DNA of 64,000 nt from Bacteroidetes bacterium UBA2475 (GTDB taxonomy: Bacteria; Bacteroidota; Bacteroidia; B-17B0; Aurantibacillaceae): NCBI GenBank assembly GCA_002342065.1, contig DDPF01000004.1, forward strand, positions 310,001 to 374,000, given 5' to 3'. A model generated the notes under the pieces. The model did not search any database. It had not been told where the DNA came from and saw only the letters and a list, made by a program, of their open reading frames with translations. Shown here one piece after another: positions 26,655-35,958 of the stretch (position 1 is the first letter of the stretch; each line of letters starts with the position of its first letter). Both the position numbers and the translations under genes were made by a program.

Positions 26655-27488
26655 TTAAAGTGCCAAATGCTTTGACTTCACTTCTTTGCCATAAAACAAA
26701 GTAGCGGCTTTATCAAAAGTTTCTGTTAAGTCTGTCGTATAAAAACTAACGCCTTGCGACTTACTGCATTTTTTCTCCATTTCAGAATGACGCTGCAAAT
26801 AATCTTTTAATCCTTTAGCTACAATGGTTCCCTGCGAAAGCAATTGAACATCTGCGGGTAAGTGCTTTTTTATTTTATCTATTATCAAAGGATAGTGTGT
26901 GCAACCTAAAATGATCGCGTCGATCTTTGCCTCTTGTTGCATTAAATTGGTAACATGTTTTTTAATGAAATAATCTGCTCCTTCATTATTATACTCATTG
27001 TTCTCTATTAATGGTACCCACATAGGACAAGCTTCCTGGTACACTTTTAAGGTGGGAAAGAATTTTTCAATTTCTACTAAATAAGATCCTGAACTAACGG
27101 TTCCGGCTGTGCCTAAAACGCCAACGTTTCCTGTTTTACTGTAATTGCCAATTATTTCTGTTGTTGGTCTTATTACACCTAAAACTCTTTTTGAAGGGTC
27201 GATCTTTGGAAGATCTTTTTGTTGAATGGTTCTGAGTGCCTTTGCCGAAGCAGTATTACAGGCAAGCACAACTAACTCACAACCCATTGCAAATAAATGG
27301 TTAACGCATTCTAAAGTGTATTCGTAAACTGTTTCATAACTGCGCGAACCATAAGGCGCGCGGGCATTATCGCCTAAATACAAATAATCGTATTGTGGCA
27401 TTTCTTTTACGATCTCTTTTAAAACCGTTAAGCCGCCAAAGCCGCTGTCAAAAACGCCTATAGGTTTATATGAAGGTTTTTGTTCCAT
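26655..27488 (-). CDS. murI: glutamate racemase
   Basis: The 277-residue enzyme interconverts L- and D-glutamate for peptidoglycan synthesis. Both catalytic cysteine motifs are present: VLACNTASAKAL (about 78) and ILGCTHYPLI (about 195). The family opening IGVFDSGFGGLTVLKEI and the DNARAPYGSRSY motif are also present. Length is typical. It is divergent from the PorG-type gene across 253 bp of AT-rich sequence. The convergent PLD gene ends 12 bp away. Confidence 0.96.
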   Translation of the reverse strand: MEQKPSYKPIGVFDSGFGGLTVLKEIVKEMPQYDYLYLGDNARAPYGSRSYETVYEYTLECVNHLFAMGCELVVLACNTASAKALRTIQQKDLPKIDPSKRVLGVIRPTTEIIGNYSKTGNVGVLGTAGTVSSGSYLVEIEKFFPTLKVYQEACPMWVPLIENNEYNNEGADYFIKKHVTNLMQQEAKIDAIILGCTHYPLIIDKIKKHLPADVQLLSQGTIVAKGLKDYLQRHSEMEKKCSKSQGVSFYTTDLTETFDKAATLFYGKEVKSKHLAL

Positions 27489-27717
27489 TCCTGATCACAA
27501 ATCTAAGCAAAGATTAACCCTAATGTTTAATTTAAAATTTCTGATTTTTCAAAAAAGCTCGTTTTGTTTAGAACCGTCGAAAATGACCAAGTTTTAACAA
27601 AAAAGTTGTGTTTTTTGATGAAAATAGCTATAAAATGACGAAAAGTTACGCAAAACTGCCTTATTGCATAAACTTAAAACCCGCTTATTTTGGGAACAAA
27701 AGCCACAATAAATCTAC

Positions 27718-27725
27718 TATTTTTA
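27718..27725 (+). promoter_or_regulatory. -7 promoter element TATTTTTA
   Basis: A TAnnTTTG-like box 16 bp before the TTG start of the PorG-type gene. Its spacing supports that unusual start. The rest of the murI-porG gap (27489-27717) shows no other recognisable element. Confidence 0.4.
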
Positions 27726-27741
27726 CGTTTTAGTAATTGAT

Positions 27742-28479
27742 TTGTTTAAAAAGTGTCTCACATATCTATTATGCCTAACGGTTTTAAGCAACGTTGCGCA
27801 GTTAACAAAGCGTAATTTCCGTCAGCGCGAGATAGGGCTCTTTGGTGGGGCCTCGTATTATATTGGCGATCTTAATCCGCGTGGACATTTTTTACTATCA
27901 AAACCTGCCGCTGGTATTTTTTTTAGATATACAACACATTACCGTTATGCTTTTCGTTTTGGTTTTAATTACGGAAAAATAGCAGGCGACGATTCGCGAA
28001 GTAAAGACCTTGACCAATTAGAAAGAAATGTAAATTTTACATCTTCTGTTTACGACCTTCATGCTATAGCGGAGTTTAATTTTGTAGACTACAGGATCGG
28101 AAACGAAAAACATTATTTTACCATGTTTATTTTTGCAGGTATCGGCGCATTTCATTTTGATCCGAAAACCGGGGTTGGTCCAAACAGACCGTCAGCAGCT
28201 AATTTGCACGGTGGTGTTGTAATAAAAAATTATCCAAGATACCAGGTTAATATCCCATATGGCCTTGGTTTAAAATGGCATCTTACAAGTGTTTTTGGAT
28301 TGGGTATAGAATGGAGTCCAAGAAAAACCTTTACCGATTATTTAGATAATGTTAGTTCGGAATATGCCGATGGCTATATGCAGGGCAATCCGCGTACTAA
28401 AGATTGGTATTTCTTTTATGGTATGACATTAACTATGCGCTTACCAAATCCAAACAGGCCGTGTTTCCAAAACAATTAA
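27742..28479 (+). CDS. porG: PorG-type (DUF6089) outer-membrane beta-barrel protein
   Basis: The 245-residue protein has a signal peptide (about 1-20) and a small beta-barrel beginning REIGLFGGASYYIGDLNP, followed by FRYTTHYRYAFRFGFNYGKIAGDDSRSK and SVYDLHAIAEFNFVDYRIG. This matches DUF6089, the family of T9SS component PorG, an outer-membrane barrel contacting the PorK/PorN ring. Translation appears to start at TTG, as no ATG or GTG precedes the signal peptide. In many Bacteroidota, PorG lies in a porG-uppS-bamA-ompH-murI cluster. Here only porG and murI are neighbours, and they are divergent. A strong terminator follows. Confidence 0.85.
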   Translation: MFKKCLTYLLCLTVLSNVAQLTKRNFRQREIGLFGGASYYIGDLNPRGHFLLSKPAAGIFFRYTTHYRYAFRFGFNYGKIAGDDSRSKDLDQLERNVNFTSSVYDLHAIAEFNFVDYRIGNEKHYFTMFIFAGIGAFHFDPKTGVGPNRPSAANLHGGVVIKNYPRYQVNIPYGLGLKWHLTSVFGLGIEWSPRKTFTDYLDNVSSEYADGYMQGNPRTKDWYFFYGMTLTMRLPNPNRPCFQNN

Positions 28480-28494
28480 GTTCAAATAAAAACA

Positions 28495-28529
28495 AAAAAG
28501 CCGTTTCAATATTCTTGAAACGGCTTTTT
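28495..28529. terminator. bidirectional terminator between porG and sdhB
   Basis: A perfect 15-bp stem (AAAAAGCCGTTTCAA, 28495-28509; TTGAAACGGCTTTTT, 28515-28529) with a 5-nt loop. A and T flanks on both sides fit termination of the two convergent transcripts. Confidence 0.9.
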
Positions 28530-28544
28530 AATTTATAAAAATTC

Positions 28545-29312
28545 TTATGCTTTATTTTGCGTGAAGCTTGCTCCTAAATATTCGCGATTCATGCGCGCAA
28601 TATTTTCTAACGAAATACTTTTTGGACATTCTGCTTCGCAAGCACCAGTGTTAGTGCAATTACCAAATCCTTCTTCGTCCATTTGTTTTACCATGTTCAA
28701 CACACGATCTTGTTTTTCAATTTTACCCTGAGGTAATAATGATAACTGAGAAACTTTTGCGCTTACAAATAACATAGCGCTTGAGTTTTTACAAGCTGCA
28801 ACGCAGGCGCCGCAACCAATACAAGCTGCTGCATCAAAAGCAGTGTCCGCATCATCTTTAGGGATTAAAATATTATTTGCGTCTTTTGCATTACCTGTGT
28901 TCACAGAAACGAAGCCGCCGGCCGACATAATTCTGTCAAACGAAGAACGATCTACCGCAAGATCTTTAATTACAGGAAACGCAGCGCTCCTCCAAGGTTC
29001 TACAACAATAGTATCGCCATTTTTAAAACTACGCATGTGTAACTGGCAAGTAGTAATACCGCCTTTTGGTCCGTGTGGACGGCCATTGATGTACATACTG
29101 CACATACCACAAATGCCTTCGCGGCAATCGTGATCAAAAGCAATTGGCTCTTTGCCACTACTAATTAATTGTTCGTTTACCACATCAAACATCTCTAAAA
29201 AACTCATGTCAGGCGAAATGCCTTTTGCATCATAAGTTTCAAAACGTCCTTTAGTATCTTTGTTTTTTTGTTTCCACACTTTTAAAGTGAGGTTCATATT
29301 TCCGTGACTCAT
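28545..29312 (-). CDS. sdhB: succinate dehydrogenase/fumarate reductase iron-sulfur subunit
   Basis: The 255-residue subunit passes electrons from the flavoprotein to quinone. The N-terminal plant-ferredoxin-type [2Fe-2S] site is in DCREGICGMCSMYINGR with a later C (TTCQLH). The C-terminal ferredoxin part has CIGCGACVAACKN and GNCTNTGACEAECPKSI for the [4Fe-4S] and [3Fe-4S] clusters. It is third in the sdhCAB order (transcribed leftward), 12 bp after sdhA. Confidence 0.96.
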   Translation of the reverse strand: MSHGNMNLTLKVWKQKNKDTKGRFETYDAKGISPDMSFLEMFDVVNEQLISSGKEPIAFDHDCREGICGMCSMYINGRPHGPKGGITTCQLHMRSFKNGDTIVVEPWRSAAFPVIKDLAVDRSSFDRIMSAGGFVSVNTGNAKDANNILIPKDDADTAFDAAACIGCGACVAACKNSSAMLFVSAKVSQLSLLPQGKIEKQDRVLNMVKQMDEEGFGNCTNTGACEAECPKSISLENIARMNREYLGASFTQNKA

Positions 29313-29324
29313 AGTATACTGTGT

Positions 29325-31313
29325 TTATGCGTAATTACGTTGTGCTAATTTAATATTCTCGAATTTCAATTCTTCTTTGTGTAATTCAAAATTGCTATCG
29401 CTTTTGTACTCCCATGCGGCAACGTAAGCAAAGTTATCATCATCACGTAAAGCTTCGCCTTCTCCGGTTTGATACTCCTCGCGGAAGTGGCCACCGCAGC
29501 TTTCGTTACGATTCAATGCATCTTTACACATCAATTCTCCCAACTCAATAAAATCTGCAACGCGATGTGCTTTTTCTAATTCTGTATTAAACTCGTTTTG
29601 CTCTCCCGGAACACGAACGTCGCTCCAAAAATCTTTTTTCAATTGTTGAATTTCAGTAATTGCTTCTTGTAAGCCTTTTGCACTGCGCGCCATACCACAT
29701 TTTTCCCACATGATCTTGCCTAATGCTTTGTGAAAATAATCAACTGTTTTTGTTCCTTTAATTGAGAATAATTTATTGATACGTTCCTGAACCTCAGCCT
29801 CGGCTTTTACAAAAGCTTCGTTATCGGTTGGTATTGCTTTAGTACGAATTTCTTCAGATAAGTATTCACCAATAGTATAAGGAATTACAAAATAACCATC
29901 CGCTAAACCTTGCATTAATGCAGAAGCTCCTAAACGGTTAGCGCCGTGATCGGAGAAATTGGCTTCACCTAAAGCGTACAAACCGGGAACCGTTGTCATT
30001 AAATTATAATCAACCCAAAGTCCACCCATTGTATAGTGAACTGCAGGATAGATACGCATTGGCATTTCATATGGATCTTCATCAGTAATTTGTTTGTACA
30101 TGTCAAACAGGTTACCGTATTTTTCTTTCACAACATCTTTTCCTAATGCGCGAATAGTTTCTTTAGTTGGATTGTGTAAATTTTTCTTGTTGGCTTCTAT
30201 CTGTCCGTAACGCATCATGTTAGCTTCAAAATCAAGATACACTGCCATTTTAGATGCGCCTACTCCATAACCAGCATCGCAACGCTCTTTGGCTGCGCGG
30301 CTCGCAACGTCACGCGGCACTAAGTTACCAAATGCAGGATAGCGTCTCTCTAAATAATAATCTCTTTCTTCTTCAGGAATATCTTTTGCTTTACGTTTAT
30401 CGTCTTTTTGTTTTGGTACCCAGATCCTTCCATCATTACGTAACGATTCTGACATCAACGTTAACTTCGATTGGTGATCTCCTGAAACAGGTATACAGGT
30501 TGGGTGAATTTGTGTGTAACAAGGGTTTCCAAAGAAAGCGCCTTTTTTGTGTGCCTTCCATGCTGCTGTAACATTACAACCCATGGCATTGGTAGATAAA
30601 TAAAACACATTACCATAACCACCGGTGCATAATAACACAGCGTGACCAAAATGTCGTTCCAGTTTTCCAGTAACTAAGTCGCGGGCAATAATTCCACGGG
30701 CCTTGCCATCAATAGTAACAACGTCCATCATTTCGTGACGTGCCATTAATGTAACAGCGCCCATACCAACCTGACGTTGTAACGCACTATAAGCTCCTAA
30801 TAATAATTGTTGTCCGGTTTGGCCGGCAGCGTAGAACGTACGTTGTACCTGTGTTCCGCCGAATGAACGATTACTTAAAGTTCCGCCGTATTCGCGGGCA
30901 AATGGCACACCTTGCGCCACGCATTGATCGATAATTCCGCTACTCACTTCAGCTAAACGATGAACGTTAGCTTCGCGGGCGCGGTAATCGCCACCTTTAA
31001 TAGTATCGTAAAATAATCGGTACACACTGTCGCCATCGTTTTGATAATTTTTTGCAGCATTAATACCCCCCTGTGCCGCAATACTATGAGCGCGGCGTGG
31101 CGAATCTTGATAACAAAACACTTTAACTTTGTACCCCATTTCTGCTAAAGAAGCCGCCGCCGAAGAACCCGCAAGGCCCGAGCCAACAACAATAATTTCT
31201 AGGCTGCGTTTATTAGAAGGGTTAACTAAGTGAACTGTAGAACGGTATTTTGTCCATTTATTCTCTAAGATACCTTCGGGAATTTTTGCATTTAATTTTG
31301 ATGAAGACGCCAT
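29325..31313 (-). CDS. sdhA: succinate dehydrogenase/fumarate reductase flavoprotein subunit
   Basis: The 662-residue flavoprotein oxidises succinate to fumarate in the TCA cycle. The FAD dinucleotide motif VVGSGLAGSSAAASLAEMGY is at about residue 42, and RRAHSIAAQGGINAA (about 73) carries the histidine that binds FAD covalently. The substrate-site segments QIHPTCIP (about 267) and the RxxxE/H region are present, as are LGEANFSDHGANRLGASALMQGLADG and the C-terminal cap ending RNYA. Its length is characteristic of the Bacteroidota/epsilon-type (type B) complex. Confidence 0.96.
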   Translation of the reverse strand: MASSSKLNAKIPEGILENKWTKYRSTVHLVNPSNKRSLEIIVVGSGLAGSSAAASLAEMGYKVKVFCYQDSPRRAHSIAAQGGINAAKNYQNDGDSVYRLFYDTIKGGDYRAREANVHRLAEVSSGIIDQCVAQGVPFAREYGGTLSNRSFGGTQVQRTFYAAGQTGQQLLLGAYSALQRQVGMGAVTLMARHEMMDVVTIDGKARGIIARDLVTGKLERHFGHAVLLCTGGYGNVFYLSTNAMGCNVTAAWKAHKKGAFFGNPCYTQIHPTCIPVSGDHQSKLTLMSESLRNDGRIWVPKQKDDKRKAKDIPEEERDYYLERRYPAFGNLVPRDVASRAAKERCDAGYGVGASKMAVYLDFEANMMRYGQIEANKKNLHNPTKETIRALGKDVVKEKYGNLFDMYKQITDEDPYEMPMRIYPAVHYTMGGLWVDYNLMTTVPGLYALGEANFSDHGANRLGASALMQGLADGYFVIPYTIGEYLSEEIRTKAIPTDNEAFVKAEAEVQERINKLFSIKGTKTVDYFHKALGKIMWEKCGMARSAKGLQEAITEIQQLKKDFWSDVRVPGEQNEFNTELEKAHRVADFIELGELMCKDALNRNESCGGHFREEYQTGEGEALRDDDNFAYVAAWEYKSDSNFELHKEELKFENIKLAQRNYA

Positions 31314-31344
31314 AGTATTGTATTTACAATTTTTTAATTGACAA

Positions 31345-32013
31345 TTATTTTATTATTCCTAAGAACATTGTAACCGGCATTGCTGCAAATAAAGTGCAAA
31401 CAATTATTGAGAACCAAATACCGGTTTTTTTAATGAGCGGAGTATATTTTTTGTGGTTTAATCCTAAGGATTGAAAAGCAGATTGGAAGCCGTGTAACAA
31501 GTGGTACAGCAAACTTATAACACCAACTAAATAAATTACAACAAAATACCATTGCGAAAAAACTTCTTTCATACCAGCAAATGTATTGTGCTCGGTGTGG
31601 TTAAACACAGCGATTTTTGTTGGTACCCAAAAGTTGGCTAAATGCACAACAAGGAATAATAAAAGTAAAGAGCCTAAAATGCCCATTGAGCGAGAATACC
31701 AGCTGCTGTTAGCGCCACCATTAACTACTTCATAGGGGGTTGGGCGGGCTTTACGATTCTCTAAAGTTAAAAGTAATGCCTGGAAAATGTGCAATAACAA
31801 GCCTGCAAATAAACCAATTTCTAATGTTCTTATAACTGGGTTGTGTGCCATAAAATCAGCACCGGCATTAAAGCTTGCGCCACCATCGTTAAAGAAAATA
31901 AAGCTGTTTAAGCTAACGTGTATTACTAAAAATGAAACAAGGAATAAGCCGGTTAGTCCCATTAAAAATTTTTTCCCGATCGAGGAAGATAAAAATCCTG
32001 TTTTTTTACTCAT
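31345..32013 (-). CDS. sdhC: succinate dehydrogenase cytochrome b subunit
   Basis: The 222-residue protein has five predicted transmembrane helices (type B SdhC/FrdC, anchoring two b hemes with no separate SdhD). It begins SSSIGKKFLMGLTGLFLVSFLVIHVSLN, with heme-ligand candidate histidines in helices 1, 2 (LLLHIFQALLL), 3 (LVVHLANFW) and 4 (YHLLHGFQSAFQSLGL). It reduces menaquinone or receives electrons from it. It is first in the sdhCAB operon, whose promoter must lie in the 182-bp gap up to the SpoIIE gene (32014-32195). That gap is AT-rich with no convincing -33/-7 pair. Confidence 0.93.
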   Translation of the reverse strand: MSKKTGFLSSSIGKKFLMGLTGLFLVSFLVIHVSLNSFIFFNDGGASFNAGADFMAHNPVIRTLEIGLFAGLLLHIFQALLLTLENRKARPTPYEVVNGGANSSWYSRSMGILGSLLLLFLVVHLANFWVPTKIAVFNHTEHNTFAGMKEVFSQWYFVVIYLVGVISLLYHLLHGFQSAFQSLGLNHKKYTPLIKKTGIWFSIIVCTLFAAMPVTMFLGIIK

Positions 32014-32195
32014 AATGGTATAAAATAAATACTTGAAATTGTGCGCTAAAGGTATTAAGCAAATTGTTTAGAATCAAGTTTTAAGCTAAATGTTTTTAAG
32101 TTTTATATAGCCCTTTGTGGTCTCCAAGTCGCTCATTAGTAGCGTTAAGGCATAAAATCCTTATTTAGACTTGTTTTAAATATGCTTCTTTGCGC

Positions 32196-34268
32196 TTATA
32201 CTCTAAATCCCAGCACGGTAACATCATCTACCTGGCCCAGTTTCCCTTTCCAACCCGTAAAATTGTCTTTTACAACATTAAACTGTTTATCGGTTGGCAT
32301 TTCTGCTATATCTATAAAAAGTTTTTGCATATTCTTTTTCATCATTTTTTTTCCTCTTTCACCACCAAACTGATCGGCATAGCCATCAGTACCCATGTAG
32401 ATCATATCATTTTTCTCAAGCTTTAATATTTGCTGGGTATATTTAAATTTGCTTTCAAATGCCATTTTACCAAGCCCCATTTTATCGGGTTTTAATTCTA
32501 TCAATTCTTTATTTCTTACAATGTAAATGGATGTGTTCGCACCGCCAAAATGCAATTCCCTCTTCGCCGGATAAAAAACACAAATGGCCATATCCATTCC
32601 GTCTGATGCGGTTTTTTGCGATACGTTCTGCTTTAAAGAAAAATAAAGTTCTTTATTTAGTTCCTGTAAAATTTCTGCGGGCTTACTTAATTTTTTTTCG
32701 CGCACCACTTTATTTAAAAGATTGTTTGCCACCATGCTCATAATAGCGCCGGGCACACCATGACCCGTGCAATCCACAACTGAAACAAAAGCAAACTCTT
32801 CCGTTCTTTCTATAAAATAAAAATCGCCGCTCACAATGTCTTTTGGTTCAAAAAATAAAAACGATTCTGGTAATGCTTGTTTAAATTCTTCTTCGGCCGG
32901 TAATAAAATTTGTTGGAGCCGTTGTGCGTAATTAATACTATCAATAATGTCTTTATTTTTTTCTTCGATGATAGAATTTTGTTCTTCTACTTTTTTGTTT
33001 TTGATGTTTAATTCGGAATTAATTAGCTTGTTAACTCTCAAGCTTCTTAAAATAAAGAACGCGAATACAGCGATAAGCAAAACAATAACAACAAGGCCAT
33101 AATTAAAAAAGCGCTGGCGTTTTATTTCAAGATCTTTTATAGCCTGGTTCTTTTGAAGTAACTCAAGGTCTTTTTTTCTTTTTTGATTAGAAATATCATT
33201 CTCCATTTTAGAAACTTTTTCAGATAGATCTGCAGAAAAAATAGAATCGTTAAGGTTGTATTTTCGTTCGCTGAGTTCAAGGGCGTCCTTATAATTTCCT
33301 CCGGCCTTAAGAAAAGAGATCCTTAACTTTAAAAGTTCTTTTTGACTTTTAATATCCTTCTTAGAAAAACTCTCAACCGCAAGGTTAAAATATTTATTAG
33401 CCAGAACTTCTTTGCCCCATTTTTGATAGAGAAGCGCGAGGTTTTGATATGTTGTTGCCATGGCAACAGTGTTGCTTAACTCATCGTTATCATCAAGACG
33501 TTTTAAATAGTACTTTTCGGCTTCGGCGTATTTTTTTTCGCGAACATAAATACCACCAATAAGGTCATACAAATTATAAGCGCTTGCGTTTTTTAGCTTT
33601 ATAAGATCAACAAGTTTTTCGGTATATAGGGCCAGCTTTTTTACTTCTTCGGTTCTTCCGATCTCGTTCAAAGCTGTGCACTTATTTGAATTGTTTTTAA
33701 TAATTGCAGCCGTATCTTTAAGTATTGCATAAATTGAATCGCAGCTATTATAATAATCTATCGCGCGTTTTTGATTTCTAAGATTGCGGTACACGATTCC
33801 AATGTTCATGTAGGTAGTTGCAAATTGTTTTCTGTCTTTTTCTTTGTCTAAGGGTTCTATTGCTTTGTAATAGTATTCTAGCGATTTAATAAAATTATTC
33901 CTGTTCTTTTCTAAAACGCCCAGGCCATTATATGCCATTGAAATTCCCTTTTTATCCTTTATTTTTTTATACAAGGCCAAGCCGGCAAACTGGTATTTTT
34001 CGCACGAATCATACTCTTTCACATTCTTATAGGCAATACCTACAACGCACAGTATAGCGGCATATTGTTTTTCTGATCTTTTATCCGTTGGCTTATGTTG
34101 CAGCGCCGTATTTTTATATTTTAGAATAAGATTCTCGTTATTGCTTGAGAGTGTTCTAAAATATTTATCGTAAAGTTTTAATTTGGTGCTGTCTTCTTTT
34201 TCAGTTTCGATCTTTTGAAGCATTTGCTCAGTAATTTCTTCCTGAGAATAGGTATGAAAAGAAAGCAT
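32196..34268 (-). CDS. TPR-transmembrane-SpoIIE phosphatase (intact)
   Basis: The 690-residue protein contains about eight TPRs (about 30-350), a coiled linker, one transmembrane helix (FNYGLVVIVLLIAVFAFFILRSL, about 390-412), a coiled coil, and the DSINYAQRLQQILLPAEE helix. A C-terminal SpoIIE/PP2C serine phosphatase follows (about 470-690) with intact metal-binding acidic motifs: PKDIVSGDFYFIER, VVDCTGHGVPGAIMSMV, ASDGMDMAI and MGTDGYADQFGG. It is predicted to sense through periplasmic TPRs and dephosphorylate a cytoplasmic protein, as in partner-switching pathways. The first ATG gives only half a signal peptide. Nineteen in-frame codons upstream complete one but contain no ATG, GTG or TTG; an ATT at 34323-34325 is the only plausible extended start. 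Confidence 0.87.
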   Translation of the reverse strand: MLSFHTYSQEEITEQMLQKIETEKEDSTKLKLYDKYFRTLSSNNENLILKYKNTALQHKPTDKRSEKQYAAILCVVGIAYKNVKEYDSCEKYQFAGLALYKKIKDKKGISMAYNGLGVLEKNRNNFIKSLEYYYKAIEPLDKEKDRKQFATTYMNIGIVYRNLRNQKRAIDYYNSCDSIYAILKDTAAIIKNNSNKCTALNEIGRTEEVKKLALYTEKLVDLIKLKNASAYNLYDLIGGIYVREKKYAEAEKYYLKRLDDNDELSNTVAMATTYQNLALLYQKWGKEVLANKYFNLAVESFSKKDIKSQKELLKLRISFLKAGGNYKDALELSERKYNLNDSIFSADLSEKVSKMENDISNQKRKKDLELLQKNQAIKDLEIKRQRFFNYGLVVIVLLIAVFAFFILRSLRVNKLINSELNIKNKKVEEQNSIIEEKNKDIIDSINYAQRLQQILLPAEEEFKQALPESFLFFEPKDIVSGDFYFIERTEEFAFVSVVDCTGHGVPGAIMSMVANNLLNKVVREKKLSKPAEILQELNKELYFSLKQNVSQKTASDGMDMAICVFYPAKRELHFGGANTSIYIVRNKELIELKPDKMGLGKMAFESKFKYTQQILKLEKNDMIYMGTDGYADQFGGERGKKMMKKNMQKLFIDIAEMPTDKQFNVVKDNFTGWKGKLGQVDDVTVLGFRV

Positions 34269-34348
34269 AAGAAAAATTACCGTAAAAAAAGTAATCTTAA
34301 AAGTGTGAATATTTTTATTTAGAATAATAGTTGTTAAAGCTACTAAAA

Positions 34349-34894
34349 TTAAAGGTTATTAAACGAAAATGTCCTTAATACTTCCCACTTTTTTTCCAGT
34401 TTTAACAATGAGAAATTACAACAGCTAAAAGTTCCCGAAAGTTTTTCATTCTCAAAAAAATTCTTAAGTCCATAAAACAAAGGTTTTTTTAGATCGCGCG
34501 AAGCAACAGTTACATGTGGATGATAACCACGCATATCATTTACCTCGTTAAGCAGCTTCAACTCTTTTTTAGCATGAGTTTTTAAAGCGTTGTGCAATTC
34601 TAAAAGGTCGTTATTGGGCACAACATCCACATAAACAACACGCGGCTCAAAAAAAGAAAAATTGTTAAGTTCAATATTAAAAACAGATGAAAAATTAAAG
34701 GTATTTAACCTTTCTATCAATACATTTTCTTTTTCCTCTTTCCATTCAAAAGGCCGGTGTAACGTAATATGGGCAGGACTTCTAAGGGCTCCCTTCAATC
34801 CATGTTGCTCAAACAGCTTTTGTTTAACACCCTCCACCTTTTCAAATAATGGCGGCGGAATTACAATAGCTAAAAAGTATTTTTTAACGGTCAT
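34349..34894 (-). CDS. 2H phosphoesterase (2'-5' RNA ligase family)
   Basis: The 181-residue protein has the two HxTx catalytic motifs of the 2H superfamily: AHITLHRPF (about 42) and HPHVTVAS (about 126). These enzymes hydrolyse or form 2'-5' or cyclic phosphodiester bonds in RNA or nucleotides; the substrate here is unknown. It is divergent from the nucleotidyltransferase gene, 53 bp away. Confidence 0.88.
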   Translation of the reverse strand: MTVKKYFLAIVIPPPLFEKVEGVKQKLFEQHGLKGALRSPAHITLHRPFEWKEEKENVLIERLNTFNFSSVFNIELNNFSFFEPRVVYVDVVPNNDLLELHNALKTHAKKELKLLNEVNDMRGYHPHVTVASRDLKKPLFYGLKNFFENEKLSGTFSCCNFSLLKLEKKWEVLRTFSFNNL

Positions 34895-34922
34895 TTTCCC
34901 CTTTTACATCAGTAAATTATGC

Positions 34923-34930
34923 TATTTTTG
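34923..34930 (+). promoter_or_regulatory. -7 promoter element TATTTTTG
   Basis: A perfect TAnnTTTG match, 17 bp before the nucleotidyltransferase ATG. It is probably the promoter of the four-gene envelope operon to 39966. Confidence 0.55.
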
Positions 34931-34947
34931 TGAGATTATAAAATTAT

Positions 34948-35958
34948 ATGCAAATTATTATACCTATGGCTGGTAAGGGTAAGCGCATGCGCCCTCACAC
35001 ATTAACAACCGCAAAACCTTTAATACCTGTGGCCGGTAAGCCCATTGTGCAACGTCTGGTTGAAGATATTACCAAGGTTTGCGGACAAAAAGTGAACGAA
35101 ATTGCTTTTGTTATTGGTCCTGATTTTGGTGCCGAAGTTGAGCAGAATTTAATAAAAGTAGCCGAAAGCCAGGGTGCTAAAGGAAGTATTTATTACCAGG
35201 ATGTTGCTTTGGGAACTGCACACGCCATAATGTGCGCCAAAGATGCTATAAAAGGTAAAACAGTTGTAGCCTTTGCTGATACCTTGTTTAAAGCCGATTT
35301 TGTTATGGATACCGAACAAGAAGGCGTTATATGGGTACAAAAAATTGAAGATCCAAGTCAGTTTGGCGTTGTAAAATTAGATAGCAAGGGTGGGATCACA
35401 GATTTTGTAGAAAAACCACAAACATTTGTAAGCGACCTTGCAATAATTGGCATTTATTATTTTAAAGATGGCGATTATTTAAAAAGCGAATTACAATATT
35501 TGTTGGATAACAAGGTCACCGAAAAAGGCGAGTACCAGCTTACCAATGCTTTAGAGAACATGAAAAGCAAAGGCACAAAATTTATGCCGGGTCAGGTAAC
35601 CGAGTGGTTAGATTGCGGAAACAAAAACGCAACGGTTTATACCAACCAACGTGTATTAGAATTTGATAAAGGCAAAGCGCGTCTTAAAGAAAAAAACATT
35701 AAGAACAACAACAGTATAATTATTGAGCCCTGTTATATTGGCGAGAATGTAGAGTTAACCGATTCAATAATTGGTCCGCACGCCAGCATTGGCGCTAACT
35801 CAAAAGTTAAGAACAGTATTGTTCAAAACTCCATCGTTCAAAAAGAATCTAAAATAAATAACGCTAACATTTCAAACAGTATGCTTGGCATAGGTGCGGA
35901 GGTAACAGGAAAAGCCCTTGACCTGAGTATTAGCGATTACACCCAACTATTTGTTTAA
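34948..35958 (+). CDS. sugar-1-phosphate nucleotidyltransferase
   Basis: The 336-residue enzyme activates a sugar phosphate to an NDP-sugar. The N-terminal Rossmann-like domain (about 1-235) opens with the signature IIPMAGKGKRMRPHTLTTAKPLIPVAGKP and includes VAFADTLF and DFVEKPQ. The C-terminal part (about 245-330) is a left-handed beta-helix with hexapeptide-like repeats (IIEPCYIGENVEL, IIGPHASIGANSKV), sometimes an acetyltransferase or an oligomerisation module. Sugar specificity cannot be assigned. It leads an operon of overlapping envelope genes, suggesting surface glycan or cell-wall supply. Confidence 0.9.
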   Translation: MQIIIPMAGKGKRMRPHTLTTAKPLIPVAGKPIVQRLVEDITKVCGQKVNEIAFVIGPDFGAEVEQNLIKVAESQGAKGSIYYQDVALGTAHAIMCAKDAIKGKTVVAFADTLFKADFVMDTEQEGVIWVQKIEDPSQFGVVKLDSKGGITDFVEKPQTFVSDLAIIGIYYFKDGDYLKSELQYLLDNKVTEKGEYQLTNALENMKSKGTKFMPGQVTEWLDCGNKNATVYTNQRVLEFDKGKARLKEKNIKNNNSIIIEPCYIGENVELTDSIIGPHASIGANSKVKNSIVQNSIVQKESKINNANISNSMLGIGAEVTGKALDLSISDYTQLFV

